From Rhizoclosmatium globosum (taxonomy: Eukaryota > Chytridiomycota > Chytridiomycetes > Chytridiales > Chytriomycetaceae), in assembly GCA_002104985.1 (NCBI GenBank), contig MCGO01000070.1:124001-188000 (forward strand): a DNA stretch of 64,000 nt, read 5' to 3'. The notes beneath the pieces were generated by a model. It had not been told where the DNA came from and did no database searches. It saw nothing but the letters and a program-made list of their open reading frames with translations. A program made the translations under genes and the position numbers. Shown piece by piece: positions 23,964 through 36,435 of this stretch (positions within the stretch are counted from its first letter, which is position 1; each line of letters begins with the position of its first letter).

Positions 23964-25275
23964 GTTTTTGTTATAGAACTTGAGAGAGAGCCTGAAAAAA
24001 TGTCATGGTCCTTTTAAAGGCTTTCTAGGTGGCTCCTATCGGTGACAAAACGTGGCATAAGCAGTCAGATGACTTTGCTCAACCGAAATTGGGAAAATTT
24101 TGGAAGCGTTGGGAAAGCGAGATCTTGAAGTTTCACTGTGGATTCATATCTCGTCACTATGAGCCATGCTTCTTTGTTTCGCTTTTCTTATGTGCAATAG
24201 CTGGGTTGCTTGTCATTCAATGGACAGCCTTGTACGAAACAAGGGCGTTACATATTTGTGTCTCGTCTAATTTACATCACACTTGATACAACATAATGTC
24301 TTTCACCCACATAATTGATGGAGAGCACTTATGATTAAAAATACGGATGCGGTGATTCTAGGGTGGAGAGGGAAAGACCAATTTGATGTCGGAAAGGGCC
24401 ACTTTGTTCAAGCCCGTAGTACCCTTTGATTAGACACCTATACCCCTTGTCCACTTACCCATCGCTGGGAACCGTTCTCTCTACAGTTATAATATCGAGA
24501 TAAACAATTTGTTATTATTGCCCTCAGACACAATTGAGTAGAATTAAAGAACCTTAGCACTCTCTTCCTCTCGCTTGGTCTTCTTTATTGAACCACAACT
24601 CTTGAAGTCAAATGAATCATACATAGTAAGATGCCTGTTTGCCATAGTGATTCGTCAGCCGAAATTGATATCACTTCTTGGAAGCTGAAAACTCGTCCGT
24701 TTAGCAAAGAATGTACAACGAACGTCCATCTTTTACCCCCAGTTCGTTTTGTTTTCGCAACCTGATGGAAAGAGGACCTTGTATCTGGGCTGAAGTGAGA
24801 CACTTTGCTTTCGGGCTTGTGAAGAGACAGCGAAAATCTCCATGAAACAAAAACAGGGCTATTCTTTGAGTAACAATGCTCTATCTCTCTTCTCACACGC
24901 TCTCCACCAATTTATGAGACATGTCCACTCACTCGTTATCTTATACGATGCCCATACTGACATCATAAAGTGAGTTTTGACATCAACTCGCCATCAATAT
25001 GAAACACAGCTCTCTCTTCTTTCATTTCCTTTTCCTCCGTCCAATCGATCTAATGATTTTGAACCAAACAACGAGATTCACAACTCAATCACACCTACCC
25101 ATCAAATACAGTCATGGCCTTCTGCTCCGTTTCTCTTAACTGCTTCCCCCTCTTCGCAGGCTCCATTACTTCCTCAAACTCCTCACTTTCACAATCAGTC
25201 CTGAACTTCGTGTAATAAACATTGTTTAATAGTCTAATACCAATCAAAAAAACACCAAAACAGACGCAACAAACA
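23964..25275. other. 1.3-kb intergenic region
   Basis: Upstream region of the hexosaminidase and 3' region of the hydrolase, both on the minus strand. Small frames are present (for example 24029-24286), but none shows a conserved motif or splice support. No tRNA-like or repeat structure was recognised. Confidence 0.5.
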
Positions 25276-26470
25276 TCACAACTGAATCACCAACCCATCA
25301 AACGCAACCTCCGCCTTGACCCCCTTTTCCCTCAACCCCTTCCCCCACTCCTCACTCTCCAACACCTTCTCAAACTCTCCATGCTCACACTCATGATTAA
25401 ACCCCATGAAATACACACGCGGGACTCCAAGCGCCTCCGCACACGGAATCGCACTCTCATACCCCTGATGCGACGCAAAGTCCTTCTCCCTCAAACAATC
25501 AAGCACCAGTACTCTGTTCTCCGACCTCCTCACGAGTTCGAACACGGGTGCAGGGATGTGGTTCGTGTCTGAGATGTATGTGAGGTGTGGGAGGAGGAAC
25601 GCGGTGCAGTAGTATGGGTCGGACCCCTTGCGGCCGTGTTCGACGGGGAAGGGGGTTACGGGGAGGGTGGAGTTTATGAGGAAGGGGGGAAGGTTGTTAG
25701 GGTTGGGGTGTCGAAGATGTGGAATGTGAGGGAGGGGATGTGGCCGCCGCCTGTTGCTTTTGATGCGTTTATGATGTAGGGGAAGATGGAGGAAATTACT
25801 GTGTATGTTGACTGGTTGAGGTAGATGGGGATTGTGGATTGGACGGGGCCGTCGCGGTGGAGGGTCCAGGAACGGAGGTCGTCGAGTCCCATTACTGCAT
25901 CGGCGTGATCGTGGGTGAGGATGACTGCATCGATTTGTTGGATGTTGTAGTGGACGAACCATTGGACGGCGGAGGCGTAGAAGGTTTTTCCGCAGTCGAT
26001 TAGAATGTTTTTGATTGTGCCGGTTGCATCTCTTTCATTGTTTTTGATGGGTTAAGGTTGAGGTTGAGGTTTTTGTCTTAGTACTCTATTTAAGATGACA
26101 TTATCATCCATACCTGTATCGATAGATCCCAGATGTGTTTCCTGCAATATTAAGAAAAAACGATCAGCACAGTAGAAGCTTAATTGCAAGATCACCTCGT
26201 CTGTTCTTGTTCCACATTTGCACTTCCGCTACTCTTGGATCAGATCGGCGAGGCGGACGAGAGTCCCGCTCTGCTGGCTGGGTGGCAAGAAGACAGACTT
26301 TGCACGATGGATTCGGGCGGGTGAGACAAGTGACATCAGGAATTGCATTTGAGGGACCTTTTGACAGGATGTGTGTGCAAGAGTTAGACAAGAACACATT
26401 AGGGTCAAAGGAACTAACCTGTGCCAAGAAAGATGAATTCAATTGGAGTAATGGCTGCTGGTGCAGTCAT
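25276..26470 (-). CDS. Metallo-beta-lactamase-fold hydrolase, with a one-base frameshift
   Basis: Minus-strand exons: 26470-26419, 26357-26196, 26141-26114, 26031-25276. The first exons encode EFIFLGT, a Cys-containing segment ([12 protein letters not shown]) and [14 protein letters not shown], then LIDCGKTFY, the metal-binding [16 protein letters not shown], and after a frame change [19 protein letters not shown] and VLDCLRE. This order fits a family of fungal cytosolic MBL hydrolases resembling an uncharacterised fission-yeast protein; the natural substrate is unknown. The frame changes between about 25674 and 25700, near a run of six G (plus strand), from the HIFDTPT frame to the INSTLPV frame. 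The exon sum is 998 nt, one short of a multiple of three. No splice pair fits, so it is either a sequencing deletion or a recent mutation. Confidence 0.78.
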
Positions 26471-26826
26471 GGTGATGATGGATTGATTGTTGAAGAGAGA
26501 CTTCTTTTGTAGAGCATCCACGCTCGCATCAATATGAATGTGATAATCACTAAGATTAATCTACAAAATGCCATGGATAACACAAGAATTGTAGGCCAAA
26601 TCACTTGGATTGCCAGCCGCAGCAAAGAGCGGACCTTGTGTTAACTAAAGACAACCGGACAATTTAAGACCGCAATGCTACCAAATAGGGACTACTGATG
26701 CGTAATTAAACTTGTATTATCCGAAAGCCAAAAGAGGCTGCTGCTTGGTTATCCCTCTTATGGCAGCAATTCTTTGACAACCAAGCATCCAACCTGCACC
26801 AAAAACAAAACAACAAGTAAAAGCAA
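26471..26826. other. Divergent promoter spacer
   Basis: About 350 bases between the divergent hydrolase and CxxC-protein starts. No gene or clear motif was recognised. Confidence 0.5.
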
Positions 26827-29800
26827 ATGTACCGGGGGACAGACTCGGACAGCGATGGCGAATCAGGCACAGCCGCAACGGTGTCCGAACAGTCGCTGAG
26901 CAGCAGTCGGGCGGCGTCTCCGTCCGAATCCATTCAAAGTGTTCAGAGTGTCAACGAAGCGTTTCTCGAATCGCTGCTTTTGAACATGAGAGACGCGGCG
27001 GGGGCGGCGGCACTTCGACTGGGTCTTGTTTCGTCTGGTTCTGGTGCTTCTGCTTCGAATGAGTATCCTTCAACTTCAACGGGTGAGGGGTTGCCTTAAA
27101 ACCTGAAGAGTCAACTAAACATGCAGAACCAGCACAAGCACCAGCAACTCCCTCAAACAGACTATTCGACATTCGAGGTGCTTTAAATGATGCCACACCG
27201 TCCCTGGGCATTGGCCACCTTCTCTCGCAGCACCACAACCACCACCACAACCACCACGAACACCAGCAACCTTCTTCAAAGACGGTCAAACTACTCGGCG
27301 GACGAAAACGCAGAACCTCAACAATCGATTCAATGCACAACTTCGAACAAGACTGGCAAGACAGAAACGAGGACAACGACAACTTCAGAAACAGTCCTCA
27401 CTTTGAATCACCAGAAAAGATGCCCCAAAAAGACTTTCTCGACTTGGACTTTCGGGATTCAAAGAAACTGGCTTCAATGAGCTCGCTGTTTGATGCGGAT
27501 GATGAGGATCGCGTGGATTCAGATGATCTGGATGAACTGAAGCTGCACGCGTCTTTGCCGCCCTCGTTGGCGGCTTGGGATTCCACCCCCTTTGTCTTTG
27601 GTGGTACCGGTCTACCCTCTACCTTCCAAAATACTCACCAGCAACAACTTCAACATCCATTTCAACATAATCCATTTCATAATCAGCAAAATCATCAACA
27701 AATGCATCACAATCAGCACCAAGTTTTCCAATCATTTCAATCTAGTTCTCTCTTTCAGCATCCTCAAGCATCCCTTTCTCTTCCTTCAGCCTCGCTTTTT
27801 GGTGCAACAGCTCCACAGCAATCATTTACTCCATTTTCATTTGACTTTGCAAACCATTCCCATCAACAGCAAAACAACAAACATGAACAAGAACAAGCAG
27901 CCGCTAAGGTAAAGAGTCTTTTAATTGCCTATGAAAGCATTTCCTAACTATTTCTGATAACCTTAGAATCTCGATATTGATTCCCTGTTTCACCAACTCT
28001 TGCCTCCCAACCAAGAACAATCATCTGCATCTCTATTCGATATTCGAAATACAACACATCGAACTTCGCCTTCAATCAAAAGAAAAACACGGAACCAAAC
28101 GTCTTCCTCATCTTCCACTGCTTCTGCCACACAACCACAGCACCTGCCGCAACGACGAGCATCCGATGCATTTTTAGGTATTCAAAATGCCACTGCCTCA
28201 AAGTCTGGAAGGTATCCGACTAGAACAAAGACCACAAGCGGATCGTCCTCCTCTTCCTCACTGGACCAAATGATGGAAGAAGACGAACAAGAAGACTTGG
28301 CTGGATCCAAGACTCCCTTCTTTTCTGCATCTTCCATGCCTCCCATCATGGCGAATAATGCCGTTGATTTGAATCCGTTTCTGGATATTGGTGGTATTGA
28401 TGAGTATTTGCTTGGAACTGCAGGAGCTGTCGGGAATGTACCTGGTCATGGAATGAATCCGTTTTTGATTGAGTCGGGTGGTGGGATTGGGATGATGGAT
28501 TTGATGAACGGAACTGCCAGTGATGTGAGCCTTTTTGAATCCAAGCCGTCGGAATAATTTAACCCATCGATTTTTTATTTAGATGATGGAATTGGAGACA
28601 ATGTTTGATCCAAATCTGTTTGGTCTTGCGGCACCTTCCCAGTTACTGGAAGATTCGATGGGTGAAGAAGTTATCAAGCAAGAGCCAGTTTCTATACCCA
28701 CAACAGCAACAGCAACAGCTACCAAAGCTAGCACCAAAAAGTACTCGAGAAAGCGACCCACTTCATCACGGGAAATGTCTGCTACCCCAAAACCTGAAGA
28801 TTTTGGGCATCCCTCAGATGAAGAATTGCCGGCAATCGGGCCGTCCACGACCGCTAGATCAAAGAAGACTTCAACAGCAGTTCCTGGTACTGTAAATCGA
28901 CGGGCAGTCAAGGAATACGTCAACTGTATGACATGCAACGCTCAACTAGGTGTTCTTGAACTCCGGGGAACAGTAGTTGGCATTGCTTACCAACCTCAAC
29001 TCCAATGTACAACCTGCGCACCTCCATCAACCCCACCGCCAACATCAGACCCTTCAACATCAGACCCAGCCCCCAAACCCCGTCGAAAACGCACATCCAC
29101 CACAAAAGACGCACCTCATCCACACCAAAAAACCCACCCTGCCTTCCCCTGCCTCGTCTGCAAAACCCTCAAAGCCCACGGCCACATCATAAACCCACAA
29201 GACCCAACGACCCCCACCCCCGTAACCGCAACCCTCGTCTGCCCCACCTGCGACACGAAATACCTCTTCTGCGCAGAGTGCGGAGGCGGTGGAAAACAAC
29301 GCACAGGCAAATACCGGCCCCGCGCGTTATTCCCATCAACCCGAAAAACCTGTTCCCTCCCACACATCCGCATTGGAACCGCGCAAGTGCACACCCGCGT
29401 TGTTGCTCCGCCTTTCGGCGGCGGCGGCGGCGTGGGAAAAGGTGTTTTGGAAGGGATGAAGGACGTTTTGTTTGATTGTTGGGTTGGTGCGCTTGCTGTG
29501 CCTGGGGTTCTTGATGGCGACGGTGGGGATGGAGGGGTTTTGGGGCTGGTGGTGGTTTTGGTGGGGTTGAAGATGTGTTGAGGGATGTGGAAGGGGTTTG
29601 GGATGTGAGTTGTTTGGATGTTGTTCGACGCGGTGGGAGTGGTGGTGGGAGGGGGAAGGTGTTTGTTACTGTTGCGTGGATTGAGAAGGTGTACCGAATG
29701 AAGAGTAAGAGTAGCGCTAATGGGGGTGGTGGTGGGGTTGGGAAGAAGAAGGTAGATGAGAGTGTTGCAAGTGGAAGTGGTGGTGGTGTTTGGATGAATA

Positions 29801-30398
29801 AGATGACGGAGGTTGAGAGTGGGATTGTGAAGCCAATTGATGTTGGAGATGTGAAGTTGGAAGGTGGTGGTGGAGAGGATGATGGTGGAGTGGAGAAGAC
29901 TTATGTGTCGTTTGCGGTTACGGAATGGGTATGTACTTAGTTCTCAGTTTGTGGTTGTTGGTTGTTAACTTGGCCATAAATTAGGATCGACGGAATGGAA
30001 CACTATTTATACACCAGATATCGCCGAGATCAGCATACCAACCAACTGCAGTAAGTCGCAGTCTCTTCGTGTCAATTTTATTGTTTACTAACACCCATCT
30101 CAAATAGGATTCGTATCGCGACTTACTCAAAGCCACAATCCGTCATATCCAATCCGACGCGGAATACCGACAATTTCCTCCGTTAAAACATATTTGGTGT
30201 TGGACACGAACCTCATTCCACTCACGACTTCGTGGGATTCCTGAACGAATGGGATTCATTCCGTTGAATGAGTACTTGGCGAAAGAGCGGTTGGCGAATG
30301 AAACTGGGAGAGCACTGTTTGATAGTGATGGGAAGGAAGTTTTGCGTGATGATGGAGCGGTGGTGTTTGGATGTCGTGTGGATATTGTGTTGAAGTAG
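26827..30398 (+). CDS. Uncharacterised nuclear-type protein with CxxC zinc-ribbon-like region; apparent frameshift
   Basis: Exons: 26827-27082, 27127-27908, 27967-28524, 28583-29928, 29985-30050, 30108-30398. The N-terminal half is low complexity (Ser-, His- and Gln-rich, with acidic patches), typical of transcription-related proteins. The fourth exon has five CxxC pairs: CMTC, CTTC, CLVC, CPTC and CAEC, suggesting one or more zinc ribbons, with KRRT-type basic stretches between. The last exons encode a compact, conserved-looking tail (ISPRSAYQPTADSYRDLL; WCWTRTSF; PERMGFIPLNEYL; VVFGCRVDIVLK) that I cannot assign to a named family. Exon 4 is one base short: the frame ending LKMC-stop at 29581 must pass to that reading GGVEDVLRDVEGVW, within a G/T-rich run at about 29490-29560. 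No plausible intron explains it. Function unknown. Confidence 0.65.
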
Positions 30399-30565
30399 TA
30401 ATATACATATTTTTGGGGGAGTAGTATCTATGCCTATATGAATGTAAATAATGAAATGGTTTTTGATGAACTACATATCATTTTCGTGCTTAAACATATA
30501 ATTTACAAGTGCACTAAACGCTTATTTATCCTTATTTGATAAATCCAAATAAATAAATCCAGCAA

Positions 30566-32191
30566 ATGACGTTCAGCGCGTTCCTCTCTGACCACGGCAT
30601 CAGCACGTTGCGAGTCGAGCACCGGGTCTCTCAGGGCAAAGGCAGCGGACTCTTTGCGTCGACTGATCTGTTGCCTGGGACCGAAGTGGTTTCCGTTCCA
30701 ACCACGGCGCTGCTCGGATCTGCGGCGGCCAATCAGATTGCAGCTCGAGTGGCAGCATCTGGGCTTTGTATTAATAGCGACAAAGAAAGAAGCGAAAGAA
30801 GCGAACGAGCAGCAATTGTGTCGGCACTGTTGGTTCTGCGCTTTGGCGGTGGAGTTGGAGTTGGAGTTGGAACAAGTGGTGGTTTCAATGGATTCGCTGA
30901 ATACGCGGCTGAACTGCCGCCGCCCGAATCACTCGACTCGCCCGTCTTTTTCAATGTGAAGGAACGCGCGCTGCTCGTCGGCACTGGCCTGGATGTCGCA
31001 ACGGATGCGAAGCTGGGTGCCCTGCAGAGAGAGTACTTTGCCCTACGAGACGACTTGATGCGATTTGATCCACTGTACTCGGAGGCGATGCATCTGGACG
31101 AGGATGAGGAACTGCCGCTTTTGAACTTTGAAGCTTTTCTGTGGGCTGATGCAATCTTTTGGTATGTTGCGTTGCGTCTTTGATGTCATAATATTCTACA
31201 GTGGGAGGCATCGAATGAAAGAAGGTGGTGTGGATGCAAGAATGGGCGAGAGAGAATCAAGTTGGGCAATCCACTCACACACCAACACTACAGGTCCCGT
31301 GTCATTTCCTTCAAATCAGCGGCCACAGACAATACTTCAGACGAAAAAGCTCCAGACTATCATATGGTTCCTTTTATTGACTTTGCGAACCACTCAGAAA
31401 CTCCTGAAATGGCCTGGCGCCTCACACCCTCCGGAATCTCACTTGTAATTACCTCTGAAACCACAGTCAAGAAAGGTTCTGAGCTTCATATCTCGTATGG
31501 CTCGAAACCAAATGCCGAACTACTCTTTATTCATGGATTCACTATTCCCAACAACAAGAACGACTCTATTGCATTTCAACCTCAGATCATGGAAGCTTTT
31601 GGTGAAACTGAAGAAGAGTTTTTGATCCTTCAACAGAAAAAAGAATTGATCCAATCCCTTTCGCTTCCCTCTCAACTCCTTCTCCTCCCAGCAAACACGT
31701 CCCTCGCACCCCAATCTTCATCCACCTCTTCTGCGAATCCAATTTCGCAAATTCTCTCAAAATTCCAACACATCATCTCCAAAGACTCTCTTCTCCTCCT
31801 CCTCATTTCAGTCACATCTCCATCAGATATCCCCACAACAAATTTCCTCACAATCACATCCTCATCGGACGCGTTATGGGACATATATCTCTCATCCCAA
31901 CTCTTTCCCATCCTCCTACTCCGTGCAACATCAGTTCTTCTTTCACAAGTTCAAGAACGCGCTGCAGAATTGTCTCAGTCAGAGCCTGAAGAAGAGACCA
32001 ACGAGGACGACAAAGACGAGGAAGAAGAAGGAGAAGAAGTGAATCCTCAGCGGTTGTATTTCATCAATATACTTCGGGAAGGACATTATGAGATTCTTGG
32101 AGCTGCTTTGGATGTGTTGGAGGGGTTACAGAAGGAGTATGCGGAAATGGATGTTGTTGTGCGTTATTTGGCGGAAATGAGTGTTGAGTGA
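30566..32191 (+). CDS. SET-domain protein lysine methyltransferase, RuBisCO LSMT/SETD3/SETD6-like
   Basis: Exons 30566-31161 and 31294-32191 give 497 residues. The split SET domain begins QGKGSGLFAS, has a helical insert (about residues 60-190), and resumes after the intron with RVISFKSA, VPFIDFANHSETPEM (the NHS motif contacting S-adenosylmethionine) and ISYGSKPNAELLFIHGF, where the LSMT class has a YG...E-L-L-x-x-Y-G-F motif; here Tyr is replaced by His in the last element. The C-terminal half is a helical substrate-binding domain with a Glu/Asp-rich acidic insert near residue 435. The class methylates lysine (or histidine for SETD3) on non-histone proteins; the target is unknown. The 132-nt intron is supported by the joined FLWADAIFWSRV frame. 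Confidence 0.87.
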
Positions 32192-32224
32192 TGGAGAGAT
32201 AATGTATCTGTGAACGAGAATGTC

Positions 32225-32230
32225 AATAAA
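32225..32230 (+). terminator. AATAAA poly(A) signal of the SET gene
   Basis: AATAAA lies 34 bases past the stop codon at 32191, in the 246-base spacer shared with the converging OPT gene. Confidence 0.45.
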
Positions 32231-32437
32231 AGCATTGAAAATTACTTTTGGAATGTAAAATTGTCATGGTTCTTGAATGAATTGGAAGAGCCATCAGAAA
32301 TACCTTCTCCACAAAATACTTTCCAAAAACTAACTTGTTTTCAAGAGCTTTGTATTAGGTCTACCTAACTCCTTTATTTTGATAAAATCATTTTGATAAG
32401 TGTACTATATATTCCCAGGATTGGTTTAATCTACATC

Positions 32438-34966
32438 TCACTTCTGGCAAGGAGTTCCATTGTGGGTCTTGGTCTTACCAGCCTTAAGGTAGTAGGCACA
32501 GTCATAATCATCCCACGAAGATCCAGGGTAACAGTACCAGTCACCCTTAACAACGTCTGTAGGATTGAGAAGCCAGTTCTTTGGGTTGACTTCAGCAAAA
32601 ACAAGGAACGCGGCAAGCAACGAAACAAATCCAGCAGCTCCATCAAAAGCAGCTCCAATAACATACAAGTACTTTTGGTAAAACTCCTTGTTTCTCTTGA
32701 AAAGGTACTGCGCCACAAAGGTGAGAATCAAGGGAACGACAATCAAAACTTGAGGAACACCTGCTCCTCCGAGGTTGAAGAAGATGGAGAAGTTGATGTA
32801 GTGCCAGTACTTTGACTTGTGGATGTATTTGTTGGCCAACCATGGGAGCAACGGGGACGCGAACCCAATAAGGAAACACCACAAGAGGCCTTCGTATAGA
32901 GATCCGATACCGAAAAAGCGCTGTGGACCAATGGCTCCCCAGATACCTCCAGCCGAGTAGAAAGTTTGGTGTCCGTTGTATTGCCTGAAATGGTTTGTAA
33001 AAAATATTCAATAGAGCTGTTACAACCGGAAAAAGTGCTCACCATTCATCCTTCTTGAGCAAATCTCTGGAACTGAAGATCATAAAGTAACATGCGATAG
33101 TGGATACGATAGCGTTCAAGAAAGTTCCCCAGAATTGAGCGAAAACCATAGCGTATGGCGGAATGTGAAGGTATTGTCCAAGCTTCAAGTCCTGAGTCAA
33201 GGTAAGAGCCTGGGCCAAGCTGTTGGTTCCCCAAGACTTAAAGGCCATGACCGCAACAGTCTGTCCGGGAATCATCAATCCAATAACAAACTCGGTCAAC
33301 ACATTCAAAAACAGGTAGAATCCGGAGACAGCAGGAACAATTCCGAATGGCAAGATGAAAATGGCACACAAGAAGATGTTGAAGAAGATACCCCACCAAG
33401 GCATATTGAATGGAGTGAAGATGGAAACCAAAAGCGCACCAACGGTAGTAACAGCAAGGAAGGCGAGGTAGGCCCAGTCAGGAACATCTGGGTATGCTTC
33501 CATCAACTTCACATGCTTATCAAGAGAATCAACTTCGTCGCGGACTTGACGGAACGCGTTCATAGCTTGACGGTAGATATCCTTTCCAAACCACAAACCA
33601 ACGTGAGAAATTGCAGCGGTGATGGTCAAGAAGGAGCAACCGTACACCAAAGCAAAGTAGGATGTAAGATGGACTGGGGCAACGTCGTTGTAGGCGGTGA
33701 TATTCAAGTCATAGTTTTTGGTGGCGTCAAAGAAGTAGTTTGGCTTGACGCGAGATCCTTGTTTCTTGGTTCCGTTCTTGTTACCAACAAACAAATGTGG
33801 TGTGTTGAGCAAAGGGTTTCCATTCACAGTGTCCTTGGTGATCACTTGGTTGAGTCCCCAGACATCATTCGCGTAGAGGAGTGGGACAAAGACCCATTGG
33901 AACAGAATTGTACCACTGAAGTTGACAATTAAAGCCCAGAAGGGGTTGTTGAAAACGTAGGAACCAACATAGTTCCAGTCGAAAGTGATGCCCAAGAGTC
34001 CAACACCGTTGCTGATTGGAATTAATTAGAGCTTTAGAATAGGATGTGGTTGAAATGAAATAACTTACTAAACCGAACCAGCAACTACGTTGAATTGAGT
34101 TAATTTTCCACCGGTTCCGTCACCACGACCTCCAATCAAGCAAAGAAGAGAAATTGCTTGCAAAGTTTGCGCAAAATACTGTGGAATCCAGGTCCAAATG
34201 AACATGGCAGCAAAAGCAATCCAGAACATCTTGAAACGTGAAGCAGTGTACTTTTGGACGGATGCATCAATTCCACCAGTTTCGACTTTGTGGAAAGAGG
34301 TGAACAGAGCAATCATAGGCAAGTTTCCAGGCCACCACATTGCAGTTGGACGAACCAAGAAACGACGAGTGAGACCGGACAACCCATAACCCAAAAACTG
34401 AGTAACAAACACAAAAGAAATCGAATGGAGGAATGTAATGTCCGTGTTTCCCATCAGCTCAGGCATCACTTGAGACACAACGTTCTCAATTCCGTATGGA
34501 ATACCACCACAAGAAGCCTGGATGTAGATCAGGACGTGTTCCTTCACAGTGAATGGACCTGGATTCAACCATGGAATTGAAGTTGGCAAGACGGCAGCCA
34601 AGAAGAGGCCCATTGGATAAGAGAGAATCAAGGCAATGTTGGGGCCGATACCAAAAGCAACGGTACGGAAAGACAGAACCGTATTGGCGAACGATAAGGC
34701 AACGACCCAGAGTGAGCCAAGCAATACTGCGCGGAAGGTGAACGCTGGAGTCGATGGGTCATCCGTTTGTGGAACGATGAAGTCACTACATGATCAAAAC
34801 ACAATCAGAATCTCAGTAAAACAACCGTGCAAGCAACTCACATTCTTTCTTCGACCTCCTTGATGTCAGAGATTTCGACATCGTCTTCAAGTTCAGGATG
34901 ATCAAGCTTGAGATCCTCGAGTTGGTGTTCCTTTTCAGCAACAAGGTCAGCTGTTGTCTTGGACAT
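32438..34966 (-). CDS. Oligopeptide transporter, OPT family
   Basis: Minus-strand exons: 34966-34842, 34785-34069, 34011-33043, 32984-32438; 785 residues. A charged cytosolic N-terminus (residues 1-60) precedes about 14-16 hydrophobic segments. Family marks include the NPGPFTVKEH element (N-P-G with a following acidic/basic pair), YGLSGL, MWWPGNLP, GVGLLGITFDWN, a lumenal loop with an NGTKKQ segment, WWGIFFNIFL, GLMIPGQTVAVMAFKSWG, LGQYLHIPP and GPQRFFGIGSLY. OPT proteins are proton-coupled importers of tetra-/pentapeptides, glutathione or metal chelates at the plasma membrane; the sequence does not say which. A C-terminal domain holds several Cys and Trp (WYCYPGSSWDDYDC). A TATA-like box lies 46 bases upstream. 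Confidence 0.95.
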
Positions 34967-35618
34967 ATTTTTGGATTGAATGAAAGAGAAAGGGGGGAAA
35001 AAGTTGTTGGGCTTTATAATTCTTTTGAGGCGGTGGCGACTTTCATTGGGTTGGTTGTTTAGGGTTGCGGCTCACTTAATTTTTGATGCAACGCCACGTT
35101 TGGAGGCGCCACGTTCCATTTCACTGTTACTTTTGGCATACTTGAACGCATTTTTTAGCATTGAAGATGTTGTCCGTGTGTTTCCTGTTCAACGCAGCTT
35201 TCCTGCCATTCAAGAGATGTTAGCAAAAACAATCAAGTCAATAATGTGAGCCTTACATCGTATTCAGTAATATAACAAAGCTCTTGATACCAGATCTATG
35301 TCAAATAGACCAATTCACTGCCAATTGAAAGGCTTTCAAGTGGGACATCTCAATTGTGTAACACGAAAACGGCCAACTTCCACGGAAAAACGCCACTTTT
35401 TTGAAAGACACTAATTTGTAGAGTACACATCAATTATTATCTGCCCCAGAATCCCTGCTTTGTGGCCCTGAGCGACCACAAGAATATCGGATTTGCGAGA
35501 ATGTGAATTTTCAGTGGGTGGCATTCTGACCGCACAGCCACATTGCTTAATTGATGAAGAGATGGGGAAAAGGGTATTGCCATCAAAAATTGCAACAGAG
35601 CACATCCATTTTCTCAAA
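34967..35618. other. Divergent spacer between OPT and C2H2 genes
   Basis: About 650 bases. It carries the OPT core promoter at its left side and possible 5' coding extension of the zinc-finger gene (an in-frame ATG at 35562). Otherwise nothing was recognised. Confidence 0.5.
35012..35018 (-). promoter_or_regulatory. TATA-like box of the OPT gene
   Basis: TATAAAG on the minus strand, 46 bases before the OPT start codon. Position and sequence fit a core promoter; untested. Confidence 0.4.
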
Positions 35619-36263
35619 ATGTCCACCCTCCCTCCAGCATGGTCTTTGATACGCGCATCCATTCAAAACAATGGCCCTACAATGCCGTCTCTACAAGAAC
35701 AGCTGACAAGTCATAACGAGCGATATCGGAGGTTGGAATCAAAGGCTTATCTACACCAAAGCACATCATCTCCAATACCCACCATATTATCTTTATCCAA
35801 TTCGCCTGACACAGTACCAATCTATGTTGCTGAAATTGGCTCGGCTACAGTCGTACAAGTGATGCGGTTACCCCAAGCACATTTTGCTCGAGTCAGCGGC
35901 ATCCCGAACCACATCAATGCAGGATATTTTCAGCCACTCAAGCTCCACAATCCAGAGTATTTCGAACAAAGACAGCCCAATAGTCTTCCCATTCCCCCAA
36001 TTATCCCGTCATCAAAAAAAAGGCCTTACCCTCCTCCGAAACGTTTGGAGAAGGTCCTGCCTATTACCCCAATAACCCAAGCTACAGAACACAACTGTGA
36101 TAGGTGCTCTAAAACGTTTACAAGAGTATACGACTTGCTGCGTCACAAAAAAACACAACACTCACACATCAGTTCAAAACCACAGTATGAATGCAAGCAA
36201 TGTGGAACCAATTTTAGTCGCTCAGATTCATTGAAGCGCCATCTTCGTCACTATCGCCACTGA
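35619..36263 (+). CDS. C2H2 zinc-finger protein with two C-terminal fingers
   Basis: A single exon of 214 residues from the ATG at 35619, whose context has A at -3; an in-frame ATG at 35562 would add 19 residues. The C-terminus has two adjacent fingers: CDRCSKTF...LLRHKKTQH and CKQCGTNFSRSDSLKRHLRH, with F and L at the expected hydrophobic positions. SRSDSLKRH is a typical DNA-contact helix. A basic KKRPYPPPKR stretch before the fingers may be a nuclear signal. The first 140 residues match nothing I know. It is likely a sequence-specific transcription factor; targets unknown. A decayed copy of its 3' end lies about 1.1 kb downstream at 37262-37432. Confidence 0.72.
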   Translation: MSTLPPAWSLIRASIQNNGPTMPSLQEQLTSHNERYRRLESKAYLHQSTSSPIPTILSLSNSPDTVPIYVAEIGSATVVQVMRLPQAHFARVSGIPNHINAGYFQPLKLHNPEYFEQRQPNSLPIPPIIPSSKKRPYPPPKRLEKVLPITPITQATEHNCDRCSKTFTRVYDLLRHKKTQHSHISSKPQYECKQCGTNFSRSDSLKRHLRHYRH

Positions 36264-36435
36264 CTGAAAAATAAATTTTAAACTGTGTTTATTGTATACT
36301 CATGACTTCCAATCGTAAATGAGCAAATTACATTTTAGAATCACATATCATTACCCATCTTTACAAGAGAACGAGAAACTATAATTCATTTACGTCAAAA
36401 GTGGGACTGTTAACCAAAACTCTATCTTAGCGCTC

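Noticed and set aside
24029..24286. 85-residue ORF with a hydrophobic segment
   Set aside because: No homology-like features, no splice or poly(A) support; such frames are expected by chance in 1.3 kb.
29470..29520. Possible intron joining the two frames of the CxxC gene
   Set aside because: Candidate GTGCGC...GGAG boundaries give the wrong phase and the acceptor lacks any pyrimidine tract.
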